19,892 nucleotides of DNA from the NCBI GenBank assembly GCA_965652545.1, contig CBFGWV010000060.1, forward strand, positions 1-19,892, written 5' to 3'. How positions within the stretch are numbered: position 1 is the first letter of the stretch; every line of letters starts with the position of its first letter. Shown in pieces: positions 7,994 to 15,200 of this stretch. Source of the stretch: CBFGWV01 sp965652545 (GTDB taxonomy: Bacteria > Pseudomonadota > Gammaproteobacteria > Competibacterales > Competibacteraceae). A model generated the notes under the pieces. That model did no database searches. It was not told where the DNA came from and saw nothing but the letters and a program-made list of their open reading frames with translations. The translations under genes and the position numbers were made by a program.

Positions 7994-8497
7994 TCAATCG
8001 AGCGGCTCACGTTTGAAGCGCATGTAGTAGTGCAGTACACGGACGACGAAACGCTGGGTTTCCGGGTAGCGGGGGATGGACCGTCGTCCGCGCAGGACGG
8101 CGGCATCGCCGGCGTTGTATGCGGCAAGGGCGATCTGAATGTTCCTATAGCGCCCCAGTAAGGTCTTGAGCAGCCGTGTTCCGCCGTCGATGTTCTCGGC
8201 CGTGTCGTAGGGGTCGACGCCCAGTGCGGCGGCGGTATCCGGCATCAACTGCATGACGCCGATGGCGCCGCGGCTGGATAGTGCATCGGGGTCGTATGCC
8301 GACTCAGCGGCGATGACGGCATGGATGAGGGCGGCATCGACGCCATGACGCTTGGCGGCGTCGCGAACCAGCGGTGCAGCGGCCTGCCGGTGTATGCGCT
8401 CACCGGGGATCGGCGGAAGCTCAAGCGCAGTTGCCGGGCCGCCGATCAAGCTGCCCAACAATAGAGCCACCGCGCCTGCTGTCATCCGCCCGCTCAC
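7994..8497 (-). CDS. Small lytic transglycosylase (SLT domain)
   Basis: The 167-residue product has a signal-peptide-like N-terminus (hydrophobic 7-22, possible cleavage after ATA near 22-24), then a soluble lytic transglycosylase domain. Motifs are AAESAYDPDALS (63-74) with Glu65 as catalytic acid, GAIGVMQLMPDTA (77-89), and AAYNAG (125-130). The last residues (YPETQRFVVRVLHYY) are typical of the family. It should cut peptidoglycan glycan strands to 1,6-anhydro-MurNAc ends in the periplasm. The GTG start at 8497 overlaps the DUF3750 stop by 4 bases (GTGA); an in-frame ATG at 8485 would remove four residues. The short length, with no extra binding domain, suggests a local housekeeping or assembly-related enzyme. 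Confidence 0.9.
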   Translation of the reverse strand: MSGRMTAGAVALLLGSLIGGPATALELPPIPGERIHRQAAAPLVRDAAKRHGVDAALIHAVIAAESAYDPDALSSRGAIGVMQLMPDTAAALGVDPYDTAENIDGGTRLLKTLLGRYRNIQIALAAYNAGDAAVLRGRRSIPRYPETQRFVVRVLHYYMRFKREPLD

Positions 8498-9279
8498 GGC
8501 GACACGGCCAGCTCGCTGACACCCACACGCCCGAGGCCGGGCAGCTTCAGGGCTGGGGGCCAGAGGTCGACCCCCACCGTCATCCCCAGGAGGTTGAGTT
8601 CAACACCTTCGTCGATGCCCAGCATGACACCGGCAACCCCGCCCGCAGACAGTTGCAAGCCGCGGCCTGCAGGGCTCAATGCGGCCCAACGGCTGCCCGC
8701 GAGATAGTCTTTGCCCACGGCGGTGGGCGGCAGGTCGAGGCGCAGTTCGGGAACTGCGCGTGCCAGGTATGCGGTGAAGGTGTTGCTGTTGGGCCCCGGC
8801 CAAACCCGGTATTCGCGATTATGCGGGTACTGCGCCGCAGCCTGCCGCAGGCGGTCGATCAACGCGTCAACCTCGGCGCCACCACGGATGTCGCGAAGCA
8901 GCCAGGGGTGATTCCCGAACCAGTAGCCATCGGGTACGCCAGGACTAAGGCGCACGGCTGCCGCGCCGCGGTCGACGCCAAAGCCGATGACTTCCATGCG
9001 GGTGAAGGTGTCCTCGCCGGTGGTTTTGACGGCGAACCACGTGTGCACGCCCAGGGCACCGCGCCAGCGGAAGGCACGCGCGGCGAAGACCTGGATGACC
9101 GCCTCTGGCGTGGTGGCCGGATCCGGGGACAAACCGGTGCTGTCGCGTCTGGCGGTGCGCCAGTCGGTCGCCTTGGAGCCGTCAAGGGCGTGGGCCGCTA
9201 CCGCGGCCAGAGCCGGCAGAGCGATGCTGATCAGTAGCGCGGCCAAGCTTTTCTTAATCCAGTGAAGGCGTTTTCGCAT
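8494..9279 (-). CDS. DUF3750 family protein
   Basis: The 261-residue product begins with basic residues and a hydrophobic segment (about 10-30), giving a signal peptide or anchor, so the rest is probably periplasmic. The body matches my memory of DUF3750: a WRTARRDSTGLSPDP segment (about 40-54), EAVIQVFAARAFRWRGALGVHTW, YWFGNHPWLL, and the strongly conserved RVWPGPNSNTF block followed by PELRLDLPPTAVGKDYL. The conserved His, Asn and Ser residues could suggest an enzyme, but no function is established to my knowledge. ATG at 9279 has GGAG about 10 bases upstream. It leads a two-gene operon with the lytic transglycosylase, hinting at an envelope role. Confidence 0.83.
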   Translation of the reverse strand: MRKRLHWIKKSLAALLISIALPALAAVAAHALDGSKATDWRTARRDSTGLSPDPATTPEAVIQVFAARAFRWRGALGVHTWFAVKTTGEDTFTRMEVIGFGVDRGAAAVRLSPGVPDGYWFGNHPWLLRDIRGGAEVDALIDRLRQAAAQYPHNREYRVWPGPNSNTFTAYLARAVPELRLDLPPTAVGKDYLAGSRWAALSPAGRGLQLSAGGVAGVMLGIDEGVELNLLGMTVGVDLWPPALKLPGLGRVGVSELAVSP

Positions 9280-9334
9280 CTGTCGGGTGCTCCGGTATGC
9301 TCAGGGCCATCCACAGAACAGATGGTAAGGCATC

Positions 9335-10252
9335 GTGAGCGCATTAGATCGCATTAAGGAGGCCAATCAATGCGACCTGGCCCGTTTTGTCCCATTTGTG
9401 ATCGCGGGACGGCACCTGGGCTTTGTGCGTCGTGATGCCCTCGATACGCTGCTCCGCTGGCCGGAGGTGTTCCGCACCGTCGATCATGGCGTGGCACTGC
9501 ATCCGAACCTGGACCGGGCCGCCGACCCGGTGCGCGCGCGGACCGAGGCCGTGGAGGCCGTGCTTAAAGACTTGGCGGCCGCCGGTGCCATCCGTGGCTG
9601 GCGGAATGAGCGCTATCCCATCAACCGCTGGTTCCACGAGCCGGCCGTTATGGCCATGGAGCGGGCAGCGGTTCCCCGGTTCGGCCTGCCGGGGTATGGC
9701 GTGCACCTCAACGGGCTTGTGCGTCGTCGCGACGGCTTGCACATGTGGGTGGGCCAACGCGCGCTGGACAAGACGACCGCGCCGGGGCGGTGGGATCAAC
9801 TGGCCGCCGGCGGTCAACCGGTGGATTTGTCACTGGCTGCCAACATGGCGAAGGAGGCGGAAGAAGAAGCTGGTTTGCCCTCCACCCTGGCCCGAGCGAT
9901 CCGGCCGGTGGGTGCGATTACGTATTGCCTGGAGGCCGAGGGCGGATTGCGGCCCGATGTGGTGTATTGCTTCGACTTGGAGTTGCCGGAGGATTTTGAG
10001 CCGGTCAACCGTGACGGGGAGGTACATCATTTTGAGCTATGGCCGATGGAGCGGGTTCGTGAGGCGGTGTGCGAGACGGATCTTTTCAAGTTCAATTGTG
10101 CCCTTGTGGTCATCGACTGCCTGATCCGCCATGGCGTCATAGGGCCGGACGATCCAGACTACCTGGCGCTGCAGTTAGGCTTGCGTGCCCGCGAGCAGCG
10201 ACCGGGCACGCCCTGGTACCGAGATGCCGGCCGCCCGGTCAGGCCAGGCTGA
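9335..10252 (+). CDS. DUF4743 domain-containing Nudix hydrolase
   Basis: The 305-residue product has an N-terminal DUF4743-type region (about 1-115) and a C-terminal Nudix domain (about 118-265). The Nudix box (159-181) is altered: in the pattern Gx5Ex7REUxEExGU the first Glu is Leu165 and the Arg is Lys173, while Glu174, Glu177, Glu178 and Gly180 are kept. The same kind of change is known in the eukaryotic relatives (yeast YJR142W and plant NUDT20/24 group), which act on oxidised thiamine-pyrophosphate derivatives. A role in removing damaged thiamine cofactors is therefore plausible but is inference. GTG at 9335 follows GTAAGG at a short spacing. It is divergent from the DUF3750 gene (55 bases apart), and its 3' end overlaps the LysR gene by 14 bases, tail to tail. 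Confidence 0.88.
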   Translation: MSALDRIKEANQCDLARFVPFVIAGRHLGFVRRDALDTLLRWPEVFRTVDHGVALHPNLDRAADPVRARTEAVEAVLKDLAAAGAIRGWRNERYPINRWFHEPAVMAMERAAVPRFGLPGYGVHLNGLVRRRDGLHMWVGQRALDKTTAPGRWDQLAAGGQPVDLSLAANMAKEAEEEAGLPSTLARAIRPVGAITYCLEAEGGLRPDVVYCFDLELPEDFEPVNRDGEVHHFELWPMERVREAVCETDLFKFNCALVVIDCLIRHGVIGPDDPDYLALQLGLRAREQRPGTPWYRDAGRPVRPG

Positions 10253-11141
10253 GTGCCGCTTCCTGCTCGTCGCGTCGCGGACGCGGTTCGCTGCCATCCG
10301 CTCGGAAGCCCTCGATGATGTAGTCCGCCAGGCAGTCGATCGGCCGATTGCCCAGGCCGCGCTTGCGCTGTAGGACGATGCTGGTGGAGGGCAATGTCGG
10401 CATGTCCGACTCACTGCCGATGATGTGCAAATCCGGCGGGACGATGGTGCGGATGAACGCGGTGATCGCCAGCCCCGCCCGAACGGCGGCCAGGATGCCG
10501 CTGATGCTGGCGCTGGTGAAGGCGATGCGGTGATTGCGCCCGCTGGCCTCGAGGGCGGCGGCGGCCCAGACGCTGCAGGCACAGCCATCGTCGAACACGG
10601 CCAGGGGGAGCGGGTCGCGATTCATCAGGCAATGATTCGGCGCGGCTACCCAGACCAGTTGCTCCCGGCACAACAGCTCGCCGGGTTCATGACCGGGTTC
10701 GGCGACGACGATGGCGAGGTCCAGCTCGTTGGCAGTCAATGGCAACAGCTCGCGCGAGGGTTGGCAGCGGACTTCCACCTGAATCAACGGATGGGCGCGG
10801 TAAAATGCGGTGAGGATGCCGGGCAGGTAGCGCATGGCAAAGTCGTCCGGGACGCCCAGGCGCACCCGGCCGACCATGTCCGGCTGGCGTAGGGTGTTGA
10901 GCACCTCGCTTTCCATTTGCACCATGCGTCGCGCGTAGTTGAGTAACACGTGGCCTTCGTGGCTCATCCGCACTGCGCGACCGTCACGTTCGAACAGCGT
11001 CCGTCCGATGATCTCCTCCAGGCGTTTCATCTGCATGCTGACCGCAGATTGGGTGCGGTTGACACGTTCGGCCGCACGGGTGAACGAACCAGTGTCGGCG
11101 ATCGCCACCAAGGTGGCGAGAAGGTCGGTGTCCAGATGCAT
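10239..11141 (-). CDS. LysR-family transcriptional regulator (LrhA/HexA-like)
   Basis: The 300-residue product has the LysR winged helix-turn-helix at residues about 4-62 (ATLVAIADTGSFTRAAERVN and SAVSMQMKRLEEIIGRTLFERD), then a periplasmic-binding-protein-like effector domain (about 90-285). The segment DTGSFTRAAERVNRTQSAVSMQM and the overall layout are closest to LrhA/HexA-type regulators. The frame is open to a GTG at 11183, but ATG at 11141 fits the family N-terminus and has AAAAGG (11155-11150) 8 bases before it. It is divergent from a DUF1127 gene, a pairing seen in other gammaproteobacteria, so that gene is a likely target. The effector is unknown. Its stop overlaps the convergent Nudix gene by 14 bases. 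Confidence 0.92.
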   Translation of the reverse strand: MHLDTDLLATLVAIADTGSFTRAAERVNRTQSAVSMQMKRLEEIIGRTLFERDGRAVRMSHEGHVLLNYARRMVQMESEVLNTLRQPDMVGRVRLGVPDDFAMRYLPGILTAFYRAHPLIQVEVRCQPSRELLPLTANELDLAIVVAEPGHEPGELLCREQLVWVAAPNHCLMNRDPLPLAVFDDGCACSVWAAAALEASGRNHRIAFTSASISGILAAVRAGLAITAFIRTIVPPDLHIIGSESDMPTLPSTSIVLQRKRGLGNRPIDCLADYIIEGFRADGSEPRPRRDEQEAALSLA

Positions 11142-11153
11142 GTCCGATACCTT

Positions 11154-11182
11154 TTGATCAATACGGTTGATGATATATATCA
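11154..11182. promoter_or_regulatory. AT-rich palindromes between LysR gene and DUF1127 gene
   Basis: Two perfect palindromes lie in this unusually AT-rich stretch: TTGATCAA (11154-11161) and TGATATATATCA (11171-11182). The second is flanked by GTTG and CAAC, which extend the dyad with one bulged base. It may contain a -10 element in either direction. Regulatory use is inference; the palindromes are seen directly. Confidence 0.5.
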
Positions 11183-11187
11183 CAACA

Positions 11188-11202
11188 ATTCGTTAGACGA
11201 AT
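11188..11202. promoter_or_regulatory. Candidate LysR-type operator (T-N11-A dyad)
   Basis: ATTCGT, a 3-base spacer and ACGAAT form a perfect 6-bp inverted repeat. The T at 11189 and A at 11201 give the classical T-N11-A LysR box. It is the best match between the LysR gene and the divergent DUF1127 gene, where LysR regulators usually bind. Confidence 0.6.
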
Positions 11203-11250
11203 GATTTGCATGGCTGGAAACTGGACTCCAGGACAACCGGAGTACATGCC

Positions 11251-11514
11251 ATGAACCGTATAGTGAATGCTTCCCAACCCGTCGACCTGCCGGCTGTGCC
11301 ACAGGATCGGCTGCTGCGGCTGGTGCAGTGGATAGAAGGCCGGGTCGAACTGGTGCGTCAGCGCCGCGCCCTGGCAAGTCTGGATGACCGGCAACTGGCC
11401 GACATCGGCGTCAGCCGCGGCGAGGCCATCGGCGAGGCGGGCCGGCCGTTCTGGGACGGCGAGGCTGGCAATGGCTGGCAGGCCGGGCGACGGGGAGCCT
11501 CCCTGGATGCGTGA
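11251..11514 (+). CDS. DUF1127 small protein
   Basis: The product is a small, arginine-rich protein of 87 residues. Its core RRALASLDDRQLADIGVSRG (about residues 34-53) is the DUF1127 signature. Some DUF1127 proteins, such as CcaF1 in Rhodobacter, bind RNA and affect RNA turnover and stress response. ATG at 11251 was chosen: GGAG (11239-11242) lies 8 bases upstream; a longer in-frame start at 11206 would put the gene into the operator region. A Gly-rich tail after residue 60 is unusual for the usual 45-70 residue family members. It is divergent from the LysR gene and ends 5 bases from the stop of the convergent VWA gene. Confidence 0.82.
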   Translation: MNRIVNASQPVDLPAVPQDRLLRLVQWIEGRVELVRQRRALASLDDRQLADIGVSRGEAIGEAGRPFWDGEAGNGWQAGRRGASLDA

Positions 11515-11519
11515 GCGAT

Positions 11520-12728
11520 TCAGGAGGGCAGCGGCGGTAGGCTGGTTGGCGCCGGTTGACGCAGCCAGCGTACCGCTTGATCCATGCCGTCCAGCGTTAA
11601 CGCAGCCATTCGCCCCGCCATCAATTCGTGTGTCATCCGGACTGAGGGGGTGTATGCCCAACGGGACGGATCAACGGGGTTCAACCACACGGCACGGTTG
11701 AAATGCTCCAACAGCCGGCGCAGCCAGACGGCTCCCGGCTCGGCGTTGAAGTGATCGACGCTGCCCCCGGGTTGAGTAATTTCGTAAGGACTCATGCTGG
11801 CATCGCCGACCAGAATCAGCTTGTAGTCGCGCCCGTAGGTGCGTATCAGATCCACTGTCTGCATCCGGTCGCTGTGTCGGAATCTGTTGTCCCGCCAGAC
11901 GCGCTCATAGATGAAGTTGTGAAAGTAATAGGCCTGCAGATGCTTGAACTCGGCGCGTGCCGCCGAAAACAGCTGCTCGCATACGCGGATGTGGTCATCC
12001 ATCGAACCGCCGATGTCCAGCAGCAGTAAGACCTTTACCGCATTGTGACGCTCCGCGACCTCTTTGACATCCAGCAGCCCTGCGTTCTGTGCGGTCGCGC
12101 GGATGGTGGCGTCCAGGTCCAGTTCCGAACGGGCGCCGGTGCGGGCGAAGCGGCGCAGCTTGCGCAAGGCGAGCTTCAGGTTGCGTGTCCCCAATTCGGT
12201 CCGGTCGTCGAGGTTGCGGTATTCGCGGTTTTCCCACACTTTGACCGCCCGGCGATTTTGCGAGCTGCCGCCGATGCGTACACCCGCAGGATGAAAACCC
12301 GAGTGGCCGAAGGGCGATGTGCCTCCGGTGCCTATCCAGCGGTTGCCTCCGGAATGTCGTCCGGTCTGCTCCGCCAGCCGTTCGCGAAGCGTGTCCATCA
12401 GGCGCTCCCAGCCCATGGTCTCCAATGTGTGGCGTTCTGCGTCGCTCAGCAACCGGGTGGCTTCGGCGCGCAGCCATTCCTCGGGAACGTCTTTGCCGAA
12501 CAGCGCGTGGAAGGCGTCCAGTCGACCACGATAAAAGGCGCCGAAGGCCAAGTCGAAGCGGTCGTAATGACGTTCGTCCTTAACCAGGCAGGCGCGTGAC
12601 AGGATATAAAAGTCATCCACGCTGACACCGGCCGCGTGGGACTTCAGCGCTTCCAGCAAGGTGAGGAACTCGGTGACGGAAACCGGAATTCCGGCCTCGC
12701 GAAGCGCCGCAAAGAAGCCGATGAGCAT
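11520..12728 (-). CDS. VWA domain-containing CoxE-like protein
   Basis: The 402-residue product matches the CoxE-like VWA family. An N-terminal helical part (1-120) leads to a Gly- and Ser-rich stretch (about 124-156) and a C-terminal VWA domain from about 228. The metal-ion-dependent adhesion site reads DIGGSM (238-243), a DxGxS variant that retains the first Asp and Ser. GDASMSPYE further on is the usual second family motif. Such proteins act with MoxR ATPases in maturing or inserting cofactors into protein complexes. It follows the MoxR gene with a one-base overlap (TGATG), so the two are coupled. No target enzyme gene lies nearby, so the client is unknown. It is a cytoplasmic protein with no signal peptide. 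Confidence 0.9.
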   Translation of the reverse strand: MLIGFFAALREAGIPVSVTEFLTLLEALKSHAAGVSVDDFYILSRACLVKDERHYDRFDLAFGAFYRGRLDAFHALFGKDVPEEWLRAEATRLLSDAERHTLETMGWERLMDTLRERLAEQTGRHSGGNRWIGTGGTSPFGHSGFHPAGVRIGGSSQNRRAVKVWENREYRNLDDRTELGTRNLKLALRKLRRFARTGARSELDLDATIRATAQNAGLLDVKEVAERHNAVKVLLLLDIGGSMDDHIRVCEQLFSAARAEFKHLQAYYFHNFIYERVWRDNRFRHSDRMQTVDLIRTYGRDYKLILVGDASMSPYEITQPGGSVDHFNAEPGAVWLRRLLEHFNRAVWLNPVDPSRWAYTPSVRMTHELMAGRMAALTLDGMDQAVRWLRQPAPTSLPPLPS

Positions 12729-13588
12729 CAGCTACCCTCACTCCGTCGCCGGTGCATGAAGACCAGGCGCTCGAACAAGTGCACATCTTGCTCGTTCTTG
12801 AGCAACGCGCCATGTAGCGGCGGGATCGCCTTGCGTGCATCGTTGCCGGCCAGAATCTCCGGTGGGATGTCTTCGGCCACGAGCAGCTTGATCCAATCCA
12901 GCAGTTCGGACGTCGATGGTTTCTTCTTCAGGCCCGGGATCTCGCGCAGGTCGAAGAACACCCCCAGGGCGGCCTCCAGCAGATCGCGCTTCAGCCCCGG
13001 AAAATGCACATCGACGATGCGCATCATCGTCTCGGCATCGGGAAAGCGAATGTAATGAAAGAAGCAGCGCCGCAGGAACGCATCCGGCAGTTCCTTCTCG
13101 TTGTTGCTGGTGATGATGATGACCGGGCGTTCGCGGGCGATCACCGTCTGGCCGGTCTCGTAGACGTGGAACGTCATGCGGTCGAGTTCCAGCAGCAAGT
13201 CGTTGGGGAACTCGATATCGGCTTTGTCGATCTCGTCGATCAGCAGGACCGGGCGCGTATCGTGGGTGAACGCCTCCCAAAGCTTGCCGCGGCGGATGTA
13301 GTTCCCAATGTCGTGGACTCGGGCATCGCCGAGCTGCGAATCGCGCAACCGGGCGACAGCGTCGTACTCGTACAATCCCTGCTGCGCTTTGGTGGTGGAC
13401 TTGATATGCCAGCTGATCAACGGAGCACCGAGGCTTGCGGCGATTTCCTCGGCCAGTTGGGTCTTGCCGGTGCCCGGTTCGCCCTTGACCAGCAGCGGGC
13501 GGCCCAGCGTGATGGCGGCATTGACGGCGAGGCTTAGGTCATCGGTGGCAACATAACGGGTGCTGCCGTGGAAACGGGATACGCTCAT
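12728..13588 (-). CDS. MoxR-family AAA+ ATPase
   Basis: The 286-residue product is a compact AAA+ ATPase of the MoxR group: Walker A GEPGTGKT (36-43), Walker B VLLIDEID (114-121), sensor 1 ITSNN (159-163), and an arginine pair (173-174) in the FLRRCFFHY segment that fits the sensor/finger region. MoxR proteins work as chaperones with a VWA partner, here the next gene. The frame is open upstream to 13873, but ATG at 13588 fits the family N-terminus, and the longer form would run across the argC start region. No clear ribosome binding site is seen. It is divergent from argC, with 120 bases between. Confidence 0.93.
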   Translation of the reverse strand: MSVSRFHGSTRYVATDDLSLAVNAAITLGRPLLVKGEPGTGKTQLAEEIAASLGAPLISWHIKSTTKAQQGLYEYDAVARLRDSQLGDARVHDIGNYIRRGKLWEAFTHDTRPVLLIDEIDKADIEFPNDLLLELDRMTFHVYETGQTVIARERPVIIITSNNEKELPDAFLRRCFFHYIRFPDAETMMRIVDVHFPGLKRDLLEAALGVFFDLREIPGLKKKPSTSELLDWIKLLVAEDIPPEILAGNDARKAIPPLHGALLKNEQDVHLFERLVFMHRRRSEGS

Positions 13589-13659
13589 GGTGGTCCAGAC
13601 GGTTGCGTACAGAAGTCTATGCACAGTGTATCGCAGTGCAGCACCCGGCAATCCTGGCG

Positions 13660-13665
13660 TATGAT
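13660..13665 (+). promoter_or_regulatory. Possible -10 element for argC
   Basis: TATGAT matches the -10 consensus at five of six positions and lies 43 bases before the argC start. No good -35 is seen at 16-18 bases. A weak dyad, TGCAC (13620-13624) and GTGCA (13636-13640), lies upstream. I see no match to the E. coli ARG box. Confidence 0.3.
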
Positions 13666-13708
13666 CGGTCGCCCAAGGTGTTGAAAGAGAACAGAAGGAG
13701 CTAAGGGT

Positions 13709-14740
13709 ATGATCAAGGTCGCCATCGTAGGCGCCACCGGCTATACCGGTGTGGAACTGCTGCGCTTGCTGGCGCGTCACCCGCAGGTGCGGCTGACGGC
13801 GGTGACCTCTCGCGGCGATGCGGGCACGCCGGTCGCGGCAATGTTCCCAAACCTGCGCGGGGTGGTCGATCAAGACTTCGTGGCGCCGGACGACGCCGCG
13901 CTAGATCAGTGTGACGTCGTGTTCTTCGCTACACCGCATGGCACCGCCCAGGCCCAGGTGCCCGGGCTACTCAAACACGGCGTACGCGTGGTCGACCTGT
14001 CCGCCGACTTCCGCCTGAGCGATGCCCATGAATGGGCCCGCTGGTACGGACAGCCCCACGGCTGCCCAGAACTGCTGTCCGAGGCGGTCTACGGATTGCC
14101 GGAGCTCAACCGCGAGCGCATCCGCACGGCCAGACTCGTCGCCAACCCCGGTTGCTACCCCACCGCGGTGCAACTGGGCTTTCTGCCGCTGCTCGAAGCC
14201 GGGGTGGTCGATTCACAGTCGCTGATCGCCGATTGCAAGTCCGGGGTCAGCGGTGCCGGCCGCAAAGCCAGCGTCGCGACGCTGTTCGCTGAGGCAGGCG
14301 ACAACTTCAAGGCGTATGGTGCATCCGGGCATCGGCACCTGCCGGAAATCCGTCAGGGGTTAGCGCATATGGCCGGCCAGCCCGTGGGCTTGACGTTCGT
14401 GCCGCACCTGACACCCATCGTGCGCGGGATCCATGCCACATTGTATGCACGCCTCACCAAGTCCGATGTCGATATCCAGCGGCTGTTCGAAATTCAATAC
14501 CGCGATGAGCCGTTCGTCGACGTCATGCCTGCTGGTAGCCACCCGGAAACTCGCAGTGTTCGCGGTGCGAACACATGCCGAATCGCCGTCCATCGACCGG
14601 AAGGTGGGGATACAGTCGTCGTTCTCGCGGTCGAAGACAATCTAGTGAAGGGCGCAGCGGGTCAGGCCGTCCAGAATATGAACCTGATGTTCGGCCTACC
14701 CGAAGCCATGGGTTTGGATACCGTGGCCTTGTTGCCCTGA
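13709..14740 (+). CDS. argC: N-acetyl-gamma-glutamyl-phosphate reductase ArgC
   Basis: ArgC reduces N-acetyl-glutamyl-5-phosphate with NADPH to the semialdehyde, the third step of arginine synthesis, in the cytosol. The 343-residue length is standard for the long-form (type 1) enzyme. It shows the nucleotide-binding VGATGYTG (7-14), the active-site Cys149 in NPGCYPTA, the SGVSGAGRKA loop and the GHRHLPEI histidine segment. ATG at 13709 follows AAGGAG (13695-13700) with 8 bases spacing. erpA follows, as in Pseudomonas. Its stop region carries a candidate erpA promoter. Confidence 0.97.
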   Translation: MIKVAIVGATGYTGVELLRLLARHPQVRLTAVTSRGDAGTPVAAMFPNLRGVVDQDFVAPDDAALDQCDVVFFATPHGTAQAQVPGLLKHGVRVVDLSADFRLSDAHEWARWYGQPHGCPELLSEAVYGLPELNRERIRTARLVANPGCYPTAVQLGFLPLLEAGVVDSQSLIADCKSGVSGAGRKASVATLFAEAGDNFKAYGASGHRHLPEIRQGLAHMAGQPVGLTFVPHLTPIVRGIHATLYARLTKSDVDIQRLFEIQYRDEPFVDVMPAGSHPETRSVRGANTCRIAVHRPEGGDTVVVLAVEDNLVKGAAGQAVQNMNLMFGLPEAMGLDTVALLP

Positions 14741-14760
14741 TCGGCCATGGGGCTGATAAT
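14732..14760 (+). promoter_or_regulatory. Candidate sigma-70 promoter for erpA
   Basis: TTGCCC (14732-14737), a 17-base spacer and GATAAT (14755-14760) match the consensus well. It spans the argC stop codon and would start transcription about 25 bases before the erpA start. erpA could thus be expressed independently of argC. I see no IscR-type site with confidence. Confidence 0.5.
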
Positions 14761-14791
14761 TCCGTTTACTGATGTACCGACGAGGTTTGCC

Positions 14792-15148
14792 ATGTCTACC
14801 GCTGAAATGATGACCGACGAGTTGCCACTGGTCTTTACCGACTCGGCGGCATTCAAGGTCAAGTCCTTGATCGAGGAAGAAGAAAACCCCGATCTGATGT
14901 TGCGGGTCTTCATCACTGGTGGCGGTTGCTCAGGGTTCCAGTATGGGTTCACCTTTGCCGAGGCGCTTGAGGATGGCGACTCGATGGTCGAGAACCAGGG
15001 CGTCAAGCTGTTGATCGACCCGATGAGCTTCCAGTACCTCCAGGGTGCGGAGATCGATTACACAGAAGGGTTGGAGGGTGCACAGTTCGTGATCCGCAAC
15101 CCAAATGCGTCCACCACCTGCGGTTGCGGCTCATCGTTCTCTGTTTGA
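14792..15148 (+). CDS. erpA: Iron-sulfur cluster insertion protein ErpA
   Basis: ErpA is an A-type carrier that hands iron-sulfur clusters to apo-enzymes, including those of isoprenoid synthesis and respiration. The 118-residue protein keeps the three ligand cysteines: Cys46 in GGGCSGFQYGF, and Cys110 and Cys112 in TTCGCGSSF at the C-terminus. The start at 14792 (GAGG 7 bases upstream) matches the family N-terminus; the frame is open to an ATG at 14747, which overlaps the promoter candidate. It lies 51 bases after argC and ends 17 bases before a perfect hairpin. The short acidic N-terminus (TDELPLVFTD) is typical of ErpA rather than IscA. Confidence 0.95.
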   Translation: MSTAEMMTDELPLVFTDSAAFKVKSLIEEEENPDLMLRVFITGGGCSGFQYGFTFAEALEDGDSMVENQGVKLLIDPMSFQYLQGAEIDYTEGLEGAQFVIRNPNASTTCGCGSSFSV

Positions 15149-15165
15149 GCCCGAATGCAGTCCCG

Positions 15166-15200
15166 ACCAACGACGGCGCCTCCTTGGCGCCGTCGTTGGT
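15166..15200. terminator. Perfect 15-bp hairpin between convergent erpA and anmK
   Basis: The two 15-base arms (15166-15180 and 15186-15200) are fully complementary around a TCCTT loop. The GC-rich hairpin sits between the stop of erpA and the stop of anmK, and its last base is the first base of the anmK stop codon on the + strand. No run of T follows on either strand, so it is not a classic intrinsic terminator. It may still act as a bidirectional transcript-end structure. Confidence 0.6.

Noticed and set aside
8374..9237. 287-residue open frame on the + strand opposite the DUF3750 gene
   Set aside because: The - strand genes have clear family motifs; this frame has none.
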